DNA of 64,000 bases. Origin: Thiomicrorhabdus sp965602805. GTDB taxonomy: Bacteria > Pseudomonadota > Gammaproteobacteria > Thiomicrospirales > Thiomicrospiraceae. Positions 34,495 through 43,262 of the stretch are shown here, piece after piece. Every line of letters starts with the position of its first letter. Positions within the stretch are counted from its first letter, which is position 1. The translations under genes were made by a program, and so were the position numbers. A model generated the notes under the pieces. It was not told where the DNA came from. It searched no databases and was given only the letters and a program-made list of their open reading frames with translations. The stretch lies in contig CBFCZK010000001.1 of NCBI GenBank assembly GCA_965602805.1, positions 372,001 through 436,000 on the forward strand, given 5' to 3'.

Positions 34495-35628
34495 CTACTT
34501 ACCAAGCAAGTTAATCAATGTTTGGTAGTAAATATCCGTCAACTTATTTAAATCACTGACGCTGACTTGTTCATCAATTTTATGGATTGTGGCATTGAGT
34601 GGCCCCAATTCAATTACTTGAGCACCTGTCGGAGCGATGAAGCGTCCATCAGAAGTGCCACCCCCAGTTGAAAGTTGTGGCTCATAGCCCAGTATCGAGT
34701 GTGAAGCTTGTTTTACGGCTTGAATCAGCGCGCCATTAGACGGCGTGATAAAGGGCAGGCCTGAAAGATTCCACACTAGATCATAGTCTAAATTATGGTG
34801 GTCTAAAATAGCATGTACACTTTCTTGTAGAGACTCTGGCGTATGCTCTGTTGAGAAACGGAAGTTAAATAAGATTTCTGTTTTACCAGGAATAACGTTT
34901 GTGGCACCCGTACCACTGTTGATGTTTGAGATTTGGAAAGAGGTCGGTGGAAAATACTCATTACCGTGATCCCACTGAACTTGAATCAGCTGCTCTAAAG
35001 CAGGTGCAAACGCATGGATTGGGTTATCGGCCAGTTCAGGGTAGGCGATATGACCTTGAATGCCTTTGATGGTTAAAGACCCGCTTAGAGAGCCACGGCG
35101 ACCATTTTTGATTGAATCGGCTAGTTTTGTCGAACTGGAAGGTTCACCCACCAAGCAATATTCAAACTTCTCATCTCTGGTCTCTAAGGTTTCAATGACT
35201 TTAACAGTGCCATCTAAAGCTGGGCCTTCTTCATCACTGGTAATAAGGAAAGCAATGGAACCTTTATGCTCTGGGTAACTACTGACAAAACGAGCGGTTG
35301 CCGCCATAAAACAAGCAATGCTACTTTTCATATCCGCCGTGCCACGCCCAAACATGATATCGCCTTCAATATGCGCTGAGAAAGGCGGATGAGTCCACTC
35401 TGACGCAGGTCCTGTTGGCACGACATCAGTATGTCCGGCAAACACTAAGCAAGGGCTTGCCGAGCCTTTACGAGCCCAGATATTATCGACTTCACCAAAA
35501 CGCATGTTTTCAATAGCAAACCCAAGCGGTTCTAAATAGTCGGCAATTATTTTTTGACAGCCTTTGTCATCAGGGGTGACTGAATCAATTTGGATGAGTT
35601 GTTGTGCAAGTTGAATGGTTTCGGTCAT
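34495..35628 (-). CDS. dapE: Succinyl-diaminopimelate desuccinylase
   Basis: Di-zinc M20 hydrolase of the lysine/meso-DAP pathway, 377 residues, the E. coli length. Metal ligands are visible in FAGHTDVVPTG (His), GRGTADMKSSIA (Asp), TSDEEGPALDGT (Glu pair, with catalytic Glu) and the C-terminal ELGPLNATIHKIDE (His). The dimerisation lid domain is in the middle. dapD is 1.3 kb away on the other strand and an ArsC/Spx-like gene sits between, an association also seen in other gammaproteobacteria. Confidence 0.96.
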   Translation of the reverse strand: MTETIQLAQQLIQIDSVTPDDKGCQKIIADYLEPLGFAIENMRFGEVDNIWARKGSASPCLVFAGHTDVVPTGPASEWTHPPFSAHIEGDIMFGRGTADMKSSIACFMAATARFVSSYPEHKGSIAFLITSDEEGPALDGTVKVIETLETRDEKFEYCLVGEPSSSTKLADSIKNGRRGSLSGSLTIKGIQGHIAYPELADNPIHAFAPALEQLIQVQWDHGNEYFPPTSFQISNINSGTGATNVIPGKTEILFNFRFSTEHTPESLQESVHAILDHHNLDYDLVWNLSGLPFITPSNGALIQAVKQASHSILGYEPQLSTGGGTSDGRFIAPTGAQVIELGPLNATIHKIDEQVSVSDLNKLTDIYYQTLINLLGK

Positions 35629-35748
35629 GGCGGTGTCGCACTCTATTAAGTCTGTGAAAGAGTTATTCTAGGTGTTTGTGCTAGGTTTGAGAAGGGGTTA
35701 AAGGGCATTAGTCTAAAATAGACAAAACTTAGGCTACTTTAGGCCAAT

Positions 35749-36087
35749 TTAGACTAAAGATTCATAATCAGAAGCTTTAAAACCAACCATTATCTGAGTA
35801 TCCGTTTCTAAGATAGGGCGTTTAATCAAGGTTGGTAGTTCCGTCAGAATAGACAAAGCTTTCCCAGACATTAACTGCTCTTTTTGTTCATCTGTTATCT
35901 GTTTCCAGCCAGTACTCCGCTTATTCACTAAAACGTCAATCGGCTGGCTTTCTAGCCAATGTTCAATGGTGGATATCGCCAACCCGTCTTTTCTAAAGTT
36001 GTGAAAAGTGAATTGAATATTGCTTGCTTCTAAAAACTTACGCGCTTTACGAACGGTGTCGCAATTTGGTATGCCATATAAAATCAT
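35749..36087 (-). CDS. ArsC/Spx-family reductase-like protein (YffB type)
   Basis: 112 residues with the thioredoxin-like ArsC fold. The N-terminal GIPNCDTVRKARKFL keeps a single Cys at the arsenate-reductase position; LVNKRSTGWKQ and LIKRPILE follow the family pattern. YffB proteins are thought to be glutathione-dependent thiol reductases rather than true arsenate reductases. Like E. coli yffB next to dapE, it lies just upstream of dapE on the same strand (120-bp gap). Confidence 0.9.
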   Translation of the reverse strand: MILYGIPNCDTVRKARKFLEASNIQFTFHNFRKDGLAISTIEHWLESQPIDVLVNKRSTGWKQITDEQKEQLMSGKALSILTELPTLIKRPILETDTQIMVGFKASDYESLV

Positions 36088-36468
36088 AAGATAAAACTCG
36101 GTTATTCAAGGTTGTTTAATTATAAAGATAAACATAAATTTTTTGTTTAAAAAGCAGTCTAAATATTAATTAATATTCTAAATCTACCAGGCCTGGTACA
36201 TTTTAGAAGGCATTAGTCAGTAAACTTTTGTGATGCCTTATCTAAATGACCTGTTTCAGAAGAATTTATTAATTTGTTGCCTTCAGAACTCACAGAAAGT
36301 GATATTGTAATAAGGTTCCTTAATTCCGGCTAAGTAGACGATATTGGACACGACTAAATGGTATGGTTGTTCTGTGAATACTCTTAAAGTTAAGGTTTGA
36401 ATCACAAGACTTACGGAACTTAATTGATATATTGTAAATATAACTAACAAGAATAAATGGAGAGATTT
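36088..36468. other. Intergenic region
   Basis: About 380 AT-rich bases between the divergent ArsC-like gene and a small Lys-rich gene. It holds one copy of the iterated palindrome with extended arms (about 36181-36205). A 66-codon minus-strand frame at 36283-36483 overlaps the start of the small gene and looks spurious. Confidence 0.5.
36186..36197. repeat. Iterated palindrome, copy 7, with extended arms
   Basis: Exact core. The flanks continue the symmetry with one mismatch and one bulge (TTCTAAATCT on the left, ACATTTTAGAA on the right), giving a hairpin of about 16 bp per arm. Confidence 0.9.
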
Positions 36469-36570
36469 ATGGCTAAAGGTCAAGATGCAAAAAAAGCAGT
36501 TAAAAAGAAATCTGAAAAAACCTTAAAAGAAAAGCGCGCTGAGAAAAAGGGCAAAAAGACCAATGAATGA
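36469..36570 (+). CDS. Small lysine-rich protein (33 aa)
   Basis: ATG at 36469 with a GGAGAG site 5 bases upstream, 33 codons and a TGA stop. The product (MAKGQDAKKAVKKKSEKTLK, then EKRAEKKGKKTNE) is about 40% lysine with regularly spaced Glu. I recall similar tiny basic proteins in other proteobacteria, often left unannotated; function unknown, perhaps nucleic-acid or ribosome binding (inference). A terminator hairpin follows 170 bp downstream. Confidence 0.7.
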   Translation: MAKGQDAKKAVKKKSEKTLKEKRAEKKGKKTNE

Positions 36571-36972
36571 TAAGTATTGCTTGTTAATAAAGCATGCTGA
36601 AACGAATGAGGTTTTAATGGGTTGAAATTGAAGCTTTAAAGCATAACAAGGAAAAGTGCAATAATCCTACTGGTTTGGTCAGGTTACTTGGTATGTGATA
36701 CATTTTTTTTATTTACTCGTTTAATTTTTGATACAAAGACGCCCTAATAAATAGGGCGTTTTAATGTAACTTACTAACTCAAAAAAAAGGGGTCAAAGCC
36801 ATTTATCAGGAATAACTTGAGCCTGTTAATAATTCTGTGGAAATGCCCGCTTGGTTAAGATTGTTTTATGGTGTTCATTTGGTTTCGGGTGTGATTTTTT
36901 CTGAGTTTTATTTAAAGAATCGGTATACTTCTTTTTAATTTATTTTTAACTTTTATCAAAGAGAATAGCATT
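36571..36972. other. Intergenic region before dapD
   Basis: About 400 bp. It contains the intrinsic terminator at 36739-36763 and an AT-rich stretch before dapD that presumably contains its promoter. Nothing else recognised. Confidence 0.5.
36739..36763 (+). terminator. Intrinsic terminator
   Basis: ACGCCCTA - ATAAA - TAGGGCGT with TTTTAAT on the plus strand; probably ends the transcript of the small Lys-rich gene. Confidence 0.75.
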
Positions 36973-37872
36973 ATGACAATCAAACGAATCGGACACCGTT
37001 ATAGCGATACTAAAACTGGCGTTACCCTAGATGTGTGGTTTCCACGTTCTAACAAAGAGATAGCCCGTAACTGTTTGGCTTTACAGGCAGGTTTGATTAA
37101 AAGTGATTTTGTTACGGTCGAAATAAATTCGGTTGATGATGCGCCAAAGTCTGCTGAAGAAGCCTACCTTCGCTTGCACTTGTTGTCTGAATGTGTCGTT
37201 AAGCCAAATGAAATTAATTTAGACGGTGTATTTGGCTTATTAACGAATGTTGCTTGGACAAGTGCTGGTCCTGTTTTACCAACAGACGTTGAAAACCTGC
37301 GTGAAGCGATTGCCGGTGAAGTGCATCAGTTTAATGTGACTTGTATTGATAAGTTCCCGCGCATGACGGATTATGTTATTCCTGAAGGCGTTCGTATTGG
37401 TAATGCTGACCGAGTAAGACTTGGAGCGCATTTGGCAGCAGGTACCACGATTATGCATGAAGGATTTGTCAACTTTAATGCTGGTACTCTGGGTAACTCA
37501 ATGGTTGAAGGTCGTATCAGTGCGAGTGTTGTCGTAGGTGAGAACACGGATATTGGTGGTGGCGCTTCTATTATGGGGACGCTTTCTGGTGGTGGTAAGC
37601 AGGTTATCTCAATGGGTAAAAGAAACTTGTTGGGTGCCAATGCTGGGCTAGGTATTTCTTTAGGCGATGATTGTATTGTTGAGTCTGGCCTATACTTAAC
37701 AGCAGGTACAAAGGTAAAAATGCCGGATGGTTCTATCGTCTCTGCGCGTAACTTGTCTGGAGAGTCTAAAATGTTGTTCAGACGCCACAGCCAAACGGGT
37801 GCGGTTGAAGCAATCGTAACCGACGGTTCTTTGTGGGGTGGCTTAAACAGCGCACTTCATAGCAACGATTAA
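36973..37872 (+). CDS. dapD: Tetrahydrodipicolinate N-succinyltransferase
   Basis: Transfers succinyl from succinyl-CoA to tetrahydrodipicolinate in lysine/DAP synthesis. 299 residues with an N-terminal helical/strand domain (1-130) and a left-handed beta-helix of hexapeptide repeats (about 135-265), including VRLGAHLAAGTTIMHEGFVN and the MVEGRISASVVVGENTDIGGG run. It resembles the longer DapD type of Pseudomonas and actinobacteria rather than the 274-residue E. coli enzyme. In E. coli dapD adjoins glnD; here one small gene lies between and the orientation differs. Confidence 0.92.
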   Translation: MTIKRIGHRYSDTKTGVTLDVWFPRSNKEIARNCLALQAGLIKSDFVTVEINSVDDAPKSAEEAYLRLHLLSECVVKPNEINLDGVFGLLTNVAWTSAGPVLPTDVENLREAIAGEVHQFNVTCIDKFPRMTDYVIPEGVRIGNADRVRLGAHLAAGTTIMHEGFVNFNAGTLGNSMVEGRISASVVVGENTDIGGGASIMGTLSGGGKQVISMGKRNLLGANAGLGISLGDDCIVESGLYLTAGTKVKMPDGSIVSARNLSGESKMLFRRHSQTGAVEAIVTDGSLWGGLNSALHSND

Positions 37873-38083
37873 TTTTTGGGTTAATTTACCTAAAAAACAT
37901 CTAAATTGCTCAGCTGTTCTGGCTGAGTAATTCTTCCCTTGTTTACCGCCAGCTTGGCTTATCAGTACTTATTACATTCTCCATTCCCTCATTTACACAA
38001 ATTATGTTATTTGTTGATGACTTCTGTCTGCTTTAAAGCGCTAGCTTTTTGAATTCGTTTATTTTCGGGTGGATTGCAATTGT

Positions 38084-38092
38084 TGGTATAAT
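38084..38092 (+). promoter_or_regulatory. Extended -10 promoter for the VOC gene
   Basis: TGGTATAAT, a perfect TGn extended -10, 36 bp before the ATG at 38128. The -35 region is weak, as allowed for extended -10 promoters. Confidence 0.5.
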
Positions 38093-38127
38093 TTATTTTT
38101 GAATTTTTTAAGGTTGGGGGAGTTTTG

Positions 38128-38508
38128 ATGGCGAAGGTCTTAGGCTTTGATCATGTCAGTATTATTGTGAAAGATGCTAAGGCGTCTCTTGAGTTTTATC
38201 AGCAGTTATTGGATGTTTCGTTATTAGATCGACCTGATTTAGGGTTTCCTGGGTATTGGGTAGATTTGTACGTCGGACAAAGTTTGCATATCATGCAGTT
38301 AGATAATCCTAATGCGGACACCGTTCGTCCTTTACATGGCGGGCGAGACTATCATTTTGCTTTACGAGTGGATTCGATCGAGGGGTATGCCGATAAGCTA
38401 GCGCAATTAGGTGTTGTTTATACGGCGAGCAAATCTGGACGAAATGCGCTATTTGTTAAAGATTTGGATAACAACGCCTTTGAACTGTTTGAGTATTCAA
38501 GTGGTTAG
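38128..38508 (+). CDS. VOC-family (glyoxalase/bleomycin-resistance fold) protein
   Basis: 126 residues from the ATG at 38128, preceded by GGGGGAG. Two beta-alpha-beta-beta-beta units: GFDHVSIIVKDAKASLEFYQ, then DYHFALRV...NALFVKDLDNNAFELFE. Candidate metal ligands are His in FDHVSI, His in DYHFAL and the C-terminal Glu in NAFELFE, the usual VOC triad. The substrate is unknown; glyoxalase I proper has extra conserved blocks not seen here. Confidence 0.82.
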   Translation: MAKVLGFDHVSIIVKDAKASLEFYQQLLDVSLLDRPDLGFPGYWVDLYVGQSLHIMQLDNPNADTVRPLHGGRDYHFALRVDSIEGYADKLAQLGVVYTASKSGRNALFVKDLDNNAFELFEYSSG

Positions 38509-38594
38509 ATATGTGGGTTTTTTAGCAGTTATTCGTGTGTTGGTGAGTTTGAGCTGATTTTGGACTGAATAGGAGGTGTTGGTTGAGGCTTAAT

Positions 38595-38648
38595 TCAATG
38601 CCATTTTAAACTGACCAGGCCTGGTCAGTTTAAAATGGCGTATTGAAT
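38595..38648. terminator. Long palindrome ending two converging genes, centred on an iterated palindrome
   Basis: A perfect 20-bp-per-arm inverted repeat without a loop (centre 38619/38620): GCCATTTTAAACTGACCAGG and its complement, then a further imperfect stretch (CAATG against TATTG). It lies between the converging VOC and glnD genes. No U-run follows, but a 40-nt hairpin could end or protect both transcripts. Confidence 0.6.
38614..38625. repeat. Iterated palindrome, copy 8, with 20-bp arms
   Basis: Exact core at the centre of the long perfect palindrome between the VOC gene and glnD. Confidence 0.92.
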
Positions 38649-38705
38649 AATAATGAATGGAATGCATCGGGTAAGGTAGGCTATCCAATCCTTTAAAAAG
38701 TCTGT

Positions 38706-41354
38706 CTATTCAAGCATGTCAAAAAAGGCTTCGATAAATGCCTGTTTCTGGGTTTTGTCTGCAATGGCTCTGTTCTGAGTGTCACTGATTAAAAACACAT
38801 CTTCTGCTTTCTCGCCCACAGTATGGATTTTGGCATCATGTAAACGGATATTACAAGATTTTAAGCTACAGCCTATTTTAGATAACAGGCCTGGTATGTC
38901 TTTAGTATGGATGCTGAGTTCAGTGCGGTGATTGTCTATTTTATTGAAGTGAATCTCTGTTGGCGTTTCAAAATAACGCACTCTACGCGCCTCGCGCGGT
39001 AGGTTTATATCTTCAATGTTCATGTCTGGCAGAGCCAGTTGTTCATGCATTTTGTGGAGTATTTCGGTGTGTCGAGTCTCTTCTATATAGGAGTGGCTTT
39101 CATTGCTTAATAGGTAAAATATAACCAATGTCATATGATCTGTTGTGCTGTAGATGCGAGCCTCAACGACATCTACATTAAGCTTGTCCAGCGTTAAGGT
39201 AATGTGCGCAAACAGATAGTCTCTATCCGGCATGTAAATCATTAATTCAGAAGCTCCCAGCTCTTTCTGGTTCTTAAGGAAAAGGTGGGTTTCTGTCAGG
39301 TCAGCTCTATAAAGTTGTTTGGTTATTCTGGCGATTTCCTGCGCGTTCTGGCGACTGAAGAACTCACTTTTAACCAAACTGTCCCAAAAACTTTTATACT
39401 CTGTTGAAGCAATGCCACGTTTTGAAAGGGTTTCTTTAGCTTTTTCTTGTGTTTTTACGGCTTTTTTACTCTTGTCTTTAGGCACGCTGATTGATAAATC
39501 GAGTGCATTAGAGGTTTGATTGTAAAGTTCTAAAAATAGCGAGTTCTTCCAATCATTCCATACATTATCTGAGGTTGCGCAGACATCTGCAACCGTCAGC
39601 AGGTAAAGATAATCTAAATGTTCTTGATCGCCCATTAAGTTTGCAAAGTAGGTAATTACTTCTGGATCGCTTAGGTCTTTACGCTGGGCGATGCCAGAAA
39701 AATCCAGATGACGGCGAACTAGCCAGGAGATGAGTTCCCCATCTTTTTTAGAAAGGTTGTGATGTTCAGCAAACGCGAGCGCATCTTCCGCTCCAAGCAC
39801 CTCATGCGAACCACCTCTTCCTTTGGCAATATCATGAAAAAGTCCTGCTAAAAATAGCACTTCTGGTTTACACAGTTGTTTGGCAATTTCATGCGCAGTT
39901 GGAAATTCATAGGTATAAGCATCCACAAAGAATCGACGCAGATTACGAATGGTGAGAATAGTATGCTCATCAACGGTGTAGGCATGAAAGATATCAAACT
40001 GCATTAATCCCGTAATCTTTTTAAAAACCGGTAGGTAAGCGCCTAATATTCCATAGCTATGCATTCGTTTGACAGCAGCATTGACCCCTTTAGGTTGGCG
40101 AAAAACCTCGATGAAGAGCGCTTTGTTAATGGGATCGTTACGGAAATCATCATCAATAAGGTGGAGGTGGTCTCGAATCGCTCGAATCGCATTAGAGCGC
40201 AAGCCTTTGACATTAGGCAGGCTTTCTAAGACGATAAAAGTCTCTAATAATGTGGTCGGGTTTTTCTGAAAAATCTTGGGATGTTTGATGTCGAGATACT
40301 GATTAACTAATTGAAAGCGACTGTTGATTGAAACGATTTCTGGCGCTTGGTCATGAAACAAAACCTCTTGAAAATGTTGTAACAAAATTTCATTCAACTT
40401 TACCACCGTTTGCACATTGCGGTAGTAACTGCTCATGAACTGTTCAACGGCCATCTTTTTCTCATTATCGATATAACCAAAAGATTCGGCAATCGATTGT
40501 TGGTTATCAAACTGCAAGCGATCTTCACGGCGCTTCTTTAAGTGCTGTAATGCAAATCGAGTGCGATTGAGGAATTTGTAGCCCGCTTCAATTTCAAGGT
40601 ATTCTTCAGTGCTTAGGAAGTTTCGTTGCACTAATTCATTGATGGAGGTCGCATTAAAATGACGTTTCGCTACCCAGTAAATCATTTGAATGTCACGTAG
40701 TCCGCCGGGGCTTTCTTTAATGTTCGGTTCTAGTTGATAAACCGTATCATTAAAGCGTTTATGGCGGTTATTCTGTTCATCTATTTTGCTTTGAAAGAAA
40801 GCCTTACTCTCCCAGAAATTAGGTTCATTCCAAATGTTTTGTAGGCGCTCAAATCCGTGATAGTCACCGGTAATCCAACGAGATTCTAAAATATTGGTCG
40901 CGGTGGTGACATCTTCAAGTCCTGCGGTGATGCAGTCGTTTATCGTGCGTACAGAAGAACCTACATCAAAGCCCAAATCCCATAACAAGGTAATGAACTT
41001 AGAAAAGTCCTCTTTATGTTCCTCTAGGGATTCACAAATAATTAACAGATCAATGTCAGAGTAGGGGTGAAGTTCACCGCGCCCATAGCCACCAACAGCC
41101 ACCAGGGTGGCGACATTTTCAGGGATATAGGCATGCCATATCTTTTTGAGAAATTGATCAATAAAAGAAGATCGTTCGGTAATGAGTTCTGAGACAGCTC
41201 CGCCTTCTTCATACTTTCTAAACTGGTAGTTTAAAAACTGTGTGAGCGCGCCTCGTCCAAGCTTTAAGGTCTCTAAATGTGATATGTCATCATCTATCAG
41301 GGCTACGGAAAATTGAGGCGGGTAAGTTGAATCAGCTTGTTGTTCAGTACTCAT
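38706..41354 (-). CDS. glnD: [Protein-PII] uridylyltransferase / uridylyl-removing enzyme
   Basis: Bifunctional nitrogen sensor that uridylylates PII proteins when nitrogen is short and removes UMP when glutamine is high. 882 residues: nucleotidyltransferase domain with VGGYGRGELHPYSDIDLLII (about 85-105), a helical PII-binding region, an HD hydrolase domain with LAGLFHDIAKGRGGSHE (about 503-520), and two C-terminal ACT domains that bind glutamine (about 685-760 and 805-880). Order and length match E. coli GlnD. map is 87 bp upstream on the same strand. A one-mismatch palindrome (AACAGGCCTGGT) lies at 38884-38895 in the second ACT domain. Confidence 0.96.
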   Translation of the reverse strand: MSTEQQADSTYPPQFSVALIDDDISHLETLKLGRGALTQFLNYQFRKYEEGGAVSELITERSSFIDQFLKKIWHAYIPENVATLVAVGGYGRGELHPYSDIDLLIICESLEEHKEDFSKFITLLWDLGFDVGSSVRTINDCITAGLEDVTTATNILESRWITGDYHGFERLQNIWNEPNFWESKAFFQSKIDEQNNRHKRFNDTVYQLEPNIKESPGGLRDIQMIYWVAKRHFNATSINELVQRNFLSTEEYLEIEAGYKFLNRTRFALQHLKKRREDRLQFDNQQSIAESFGYIDNEKKMAVEQFMSSYYRNVQTVVKLNEILLQHFQEVLFHDQAPEIVSINSRFQLVNQYLDIKHPKIFQKNPTTLLETFIVLESLPNVKGLRSNAIRAIRDHLHLIDDDFRNDPINKALFIEVFRQPKGVNAAVKRMHSYGILGAYLPVFKKITGLMQFDIFHAYTVDEHTILTIRNLRRFFVDAYTYEFPTAHEIAKQLCKPEVLFLAGLFHDIAKGRGGSHEVLGAEDALAFAEHHNLSKKDGELISWLVRRHLDFSGIAQRKDLSDPEVITYFANLMGDQEHLDYLYLLTVADVCATSDNVWNDWKNSLFLELYNQTSNALDLSISVPKDKSKKAVKTQEKAKETLSKRGIASTEYKSFWDSLVKSEFFSRQNAQEIARITKQLYRADLTETHLFLKNQKELGASELMIYMPDRDYLFAHITLTLDKLNVDVVEARIYSTTDHMTLVIFYLLSNESHSYIEETRHTEILHKMHEQLALPDMNIEDINLPREARRVRYFETPTEIHFNKIDNHRTELSIHTKDIPGLLSKIGCSLKSCNIRLHDAKIHTVGEKAEDVFLISDTQNRAIADKTQKQAFIEAFFDMLE

Positions 41355-41441
41355 TATGTAAACTCATTGTAGTTAGTGGTTTTGGAAGAGTGCTTAAAGT
41401 GCGTCTAACGATAACATCGTGAAGAGCGAACTCTCTTTAAA

Positions 41442-42230
41442 TTATGGCTTTGGCAGTATCGGCTGTTCATCCGTTCTTAATGTGAAAATTTCATAACCAG
41501 TTTCAGTGACGACTAAAGTGTGTTCCCACTGCGCAGAAAGCTTACGGTCTTTAGTGACGACCGTCCAGTTATCGCCTAATACCTTAACACCGGCTTTACC
41601 TAGGTTAATCATCGGTTCAATGGTGAAAACCATGCCAGGCTTAAGAACGATTTGTTTAAGTTCAGGAGAAGCATAATGTAGAACCTGAGGCTCTTCATGA
41701 AAATCGGCACCAATGCCGTGACCACAATACTCTTTGACGACGGAGTAATTATTGGATTCCGCGTGGATTTGAATGGCCAACGCAATATCATAAAGTGTAG
41801 CATCAGGCTTAACTTGTTCAATACCTAACCATAAGCATTCGTGTGCAACTTGGCATAAACGACTCGCAAAAGGTTTAACATCCCCTATTTCAAACATGCG
41901 GCTAGTATCACCGTGATAACCGTCTTTAATCACGGTAACATCAATATTTACAATATCACCTGACTTAAGTTTTTTATCATGATCTGGGATGCCGTGACAA
42001 ACGACTTGGTTGATCGAAATACAGCTTGAAGCTGGAAAGCCGTGGTAATTCAGGGTCGCAGGAATAGTGCCTTGTTCATTGACCATATAGTCATGCATAA
42101 TTTGGTTAAGTTCACCAGTGGTAACACCTATAACAACATGAGGTGCAATCATTTCTAGTACATCGGCGGCCAATTTGCCGGCGACACGCATTTTTTGAAT
42201 TTCTTCTGAATTTTTTATCTTTATTGACAT
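41442..42230 (-). CDS. map: Methionine aminopeptidase type I
   Basis: Removes initiator methionine from new proteins. 262 residues, the E. coli length. Metal ligands are visible in order: VNIDVTVIKDGYHGDTSRMF (two Asp), CGHGIGADFHEEP (His), FTIEPMIN (Glu) and WEHTLVVTETGYEI (Glu). The N-terminal IKNSEEIQKMRVAGKLA is standard. It is divergent from rpsB, with the rpsB leader in the gap, and is likely transcribed with glnD. Confidence 0.96.
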   Translation of the reverse strand: MSIKIKNSEEIQKMRVAGKLAADVLEMIAPHVVIGVTTGELNQIMHDYMVNEQGTIPATLNYHGFPASSCISINQVVCHGIPDHDKKLKSGDIVNIDVTVIKDGYHGDTSRMFEIGDVKPFASRLCQVAHECLWLGIEQVKPDATLYDIALAIQIHAESNNYSVVKEYCGHGIGADFHEEPQVLHYASPELKQIVLKPGMVFTIEPMINLGKAGVKVLGDNWTVVTKDRKLSAQWEHTLVVTETGYEIFTLRTDEQPILPKP

Positions 42231-42362
42231 GGTTTCATTATCTTTTGCTGAAAATTGAGGTTTTTACCCAATTAAAATTGTGAATGAGTCGTGGTTATGG
42301 TATAAATGCCGCGCCTTTCTGTTGAGAGGAATTTTAACAAAAAATCCGCACGTTTACCGACA

Positions 42363-42459
42363 CATAAAACGGGGTGCTGAAAAAACGGTTGTTATAAACC
42401 GAATTTTTGGTTCGTTTTATGGGGTAAACGGAGGCTTAACCCCAAAATTGGAGAATATC
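42363..42459 (+). promoter_or_regulatory. Structured leader of rpsB (likely S2 autoregulatory site)
   Basis: The region before the rpsB ATG folds into an outer 9-bp stem CATAAAACG (42363-42371) with CGTTTTATG (42413-42421). It encloses a hairpin CGGTT-GTTATA-AACCG (42386-42401) and is followed by GGGGT...ACCCC (42421-42443) just ahead of the GGAG site. In E. coli, ribosomal protein S2 represses rpsB-tsf translation by binding a conserved structure in this leader; equivalence here is inference. Confidence 0.6.
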
Positions 42460-43200
42460 ATGGCAAAAGTTACCATGCGTCAAATGCTAGAAGCCGGTGT
42501 ACATTTCGGTCACCAAACTCGTTATTGGAACCCTAAGATGGCTGAGTACATCTTTGGATCACGTAACAAAATCCATATCGTTAACCTAGAAAAAACATTA
42601 CCGATGTTTAACGACGCGTTAAACATGATGGGTAAAATTGCTGCGAATAAAGGTAGTGTTTTATTTGTTGGTACAAAAAAGGCTGCACGTGAGCTAGTTT
42701 CTCAAGAAGCTAAGCGTTGTGGTATGCCTTATGTTGATTACCGTTGGTTAGGTGGTATGTTGACTAACTTCAAAACAATCAAACAGTCTATTAAGCGTTT
42801 GAAAGAACTTGAAGTTCAGGAAAAAGACGGTACTTTCGATAAAATCGGGAAAAGAGAAGCGTTAACGCTAACTCGTGAAAAAATTAAATTAGAGTTATCT
42901 TTAGGTGGTATTAAAGATATGCGTGCTATGCCAGACGCGATTTTTATCATCGATACAGGTAATGAAAAAATTGCTATCCAAGAAGCAAAAACTCTAGGTA
43001 TTCCAGTTATCGGTGTGGTTGATACAAATAATGACCCACGTGGTGTTGAATATGTTATTCCTGGTAACGATGATGCGATTCGTGCAATCACATTGTATCT
43101 AGAGGCTGCTGCTGATGCAGTAATCGAAGGTAAAGCGACTATTACAACTGCGGTTGCTGGTGATGATTTCGTAGAAGCTACAGAAAAAGCTACTAAGTAA
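42460..43200 (+). CDS. rpsB: 30S ribosomal protein uS2
   Basis: 246 residues from the ATG at 42460, which has TTGGAGAA upstream and gives the conserved N-terminus MAKVTMRQMLEAGVHFGHQT; the frame runs further upstream only through the leader RNA. WNPKMAEYIFG, YRWLGGMLTNFKTI and IPVIGVVDTNNDP are invariant family blocks. First gene of the translation cluster rpsB-tsf-pyrH-frr. Three bases after the stop lies an iterated palindrome. Confidence 0.97.
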   Translation: MAKVTMRQMLEAGVHFGHQTRYWNPKMAEYIFGSRNKIHIVNLEKTLPMFNDALNMMGKIAANKGSVLFVGTKKAARELVSQEAKRCGMPYVDYRWLGGMLTNFKTIKQSIKRLKELEVQEKDGTFDKIGKREALTLTREKIKLELSLGGIKDMRAMPDAIFIIDTGNEKIAIQEAKTLGIPVIGVVDTNNDPRGVEYVIPGNDDAIRAITLYLEAAADAVIEGKATITTAVAGDDFVEATEKATK

Positions 43201-43203
43201 TTG

Positions 43204-43215
43204 ACCAGGCCTGGT
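43204..43215. repeat. Iterated palindrome, copy 9, between rpsB and tsf
   Basis: Exact core starting 4 bp after the rpsB stop codon. Its right half (GCCTGG) can also pair with CCAGGC a few bases on, followed by a short T-run, so it may form an alternative attenuator-like hairpin between rpsB and tsf. Confidence 0.9.
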
Positions 43216-43262
43216 GCAAGCCAGGCTCGTTTTACAATAGATTGAGAATAAGGAATGAAAAA

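Noticed and set aside
35749..36087. Arsenate reductase of an ars operon
   Set aside because: No arsR, arsB or acr3 nearby, and the position beside dapE matches YffB-type proteins.
36283..36483. 66-codon minus-strand frame in the gap before dapD
   Set aside because: It overlaps the start of the better supported Lys-rich gene, has no clear ribosome site, and its hydrophobic appearance follows from AT-rich sequence.
38707..38895. Frameshift or damage in glnD near the one-mismatch palindrome
   Set aside because: The reading frame is open through both ACT domains to the normal C-terminus, and the length matches the family.
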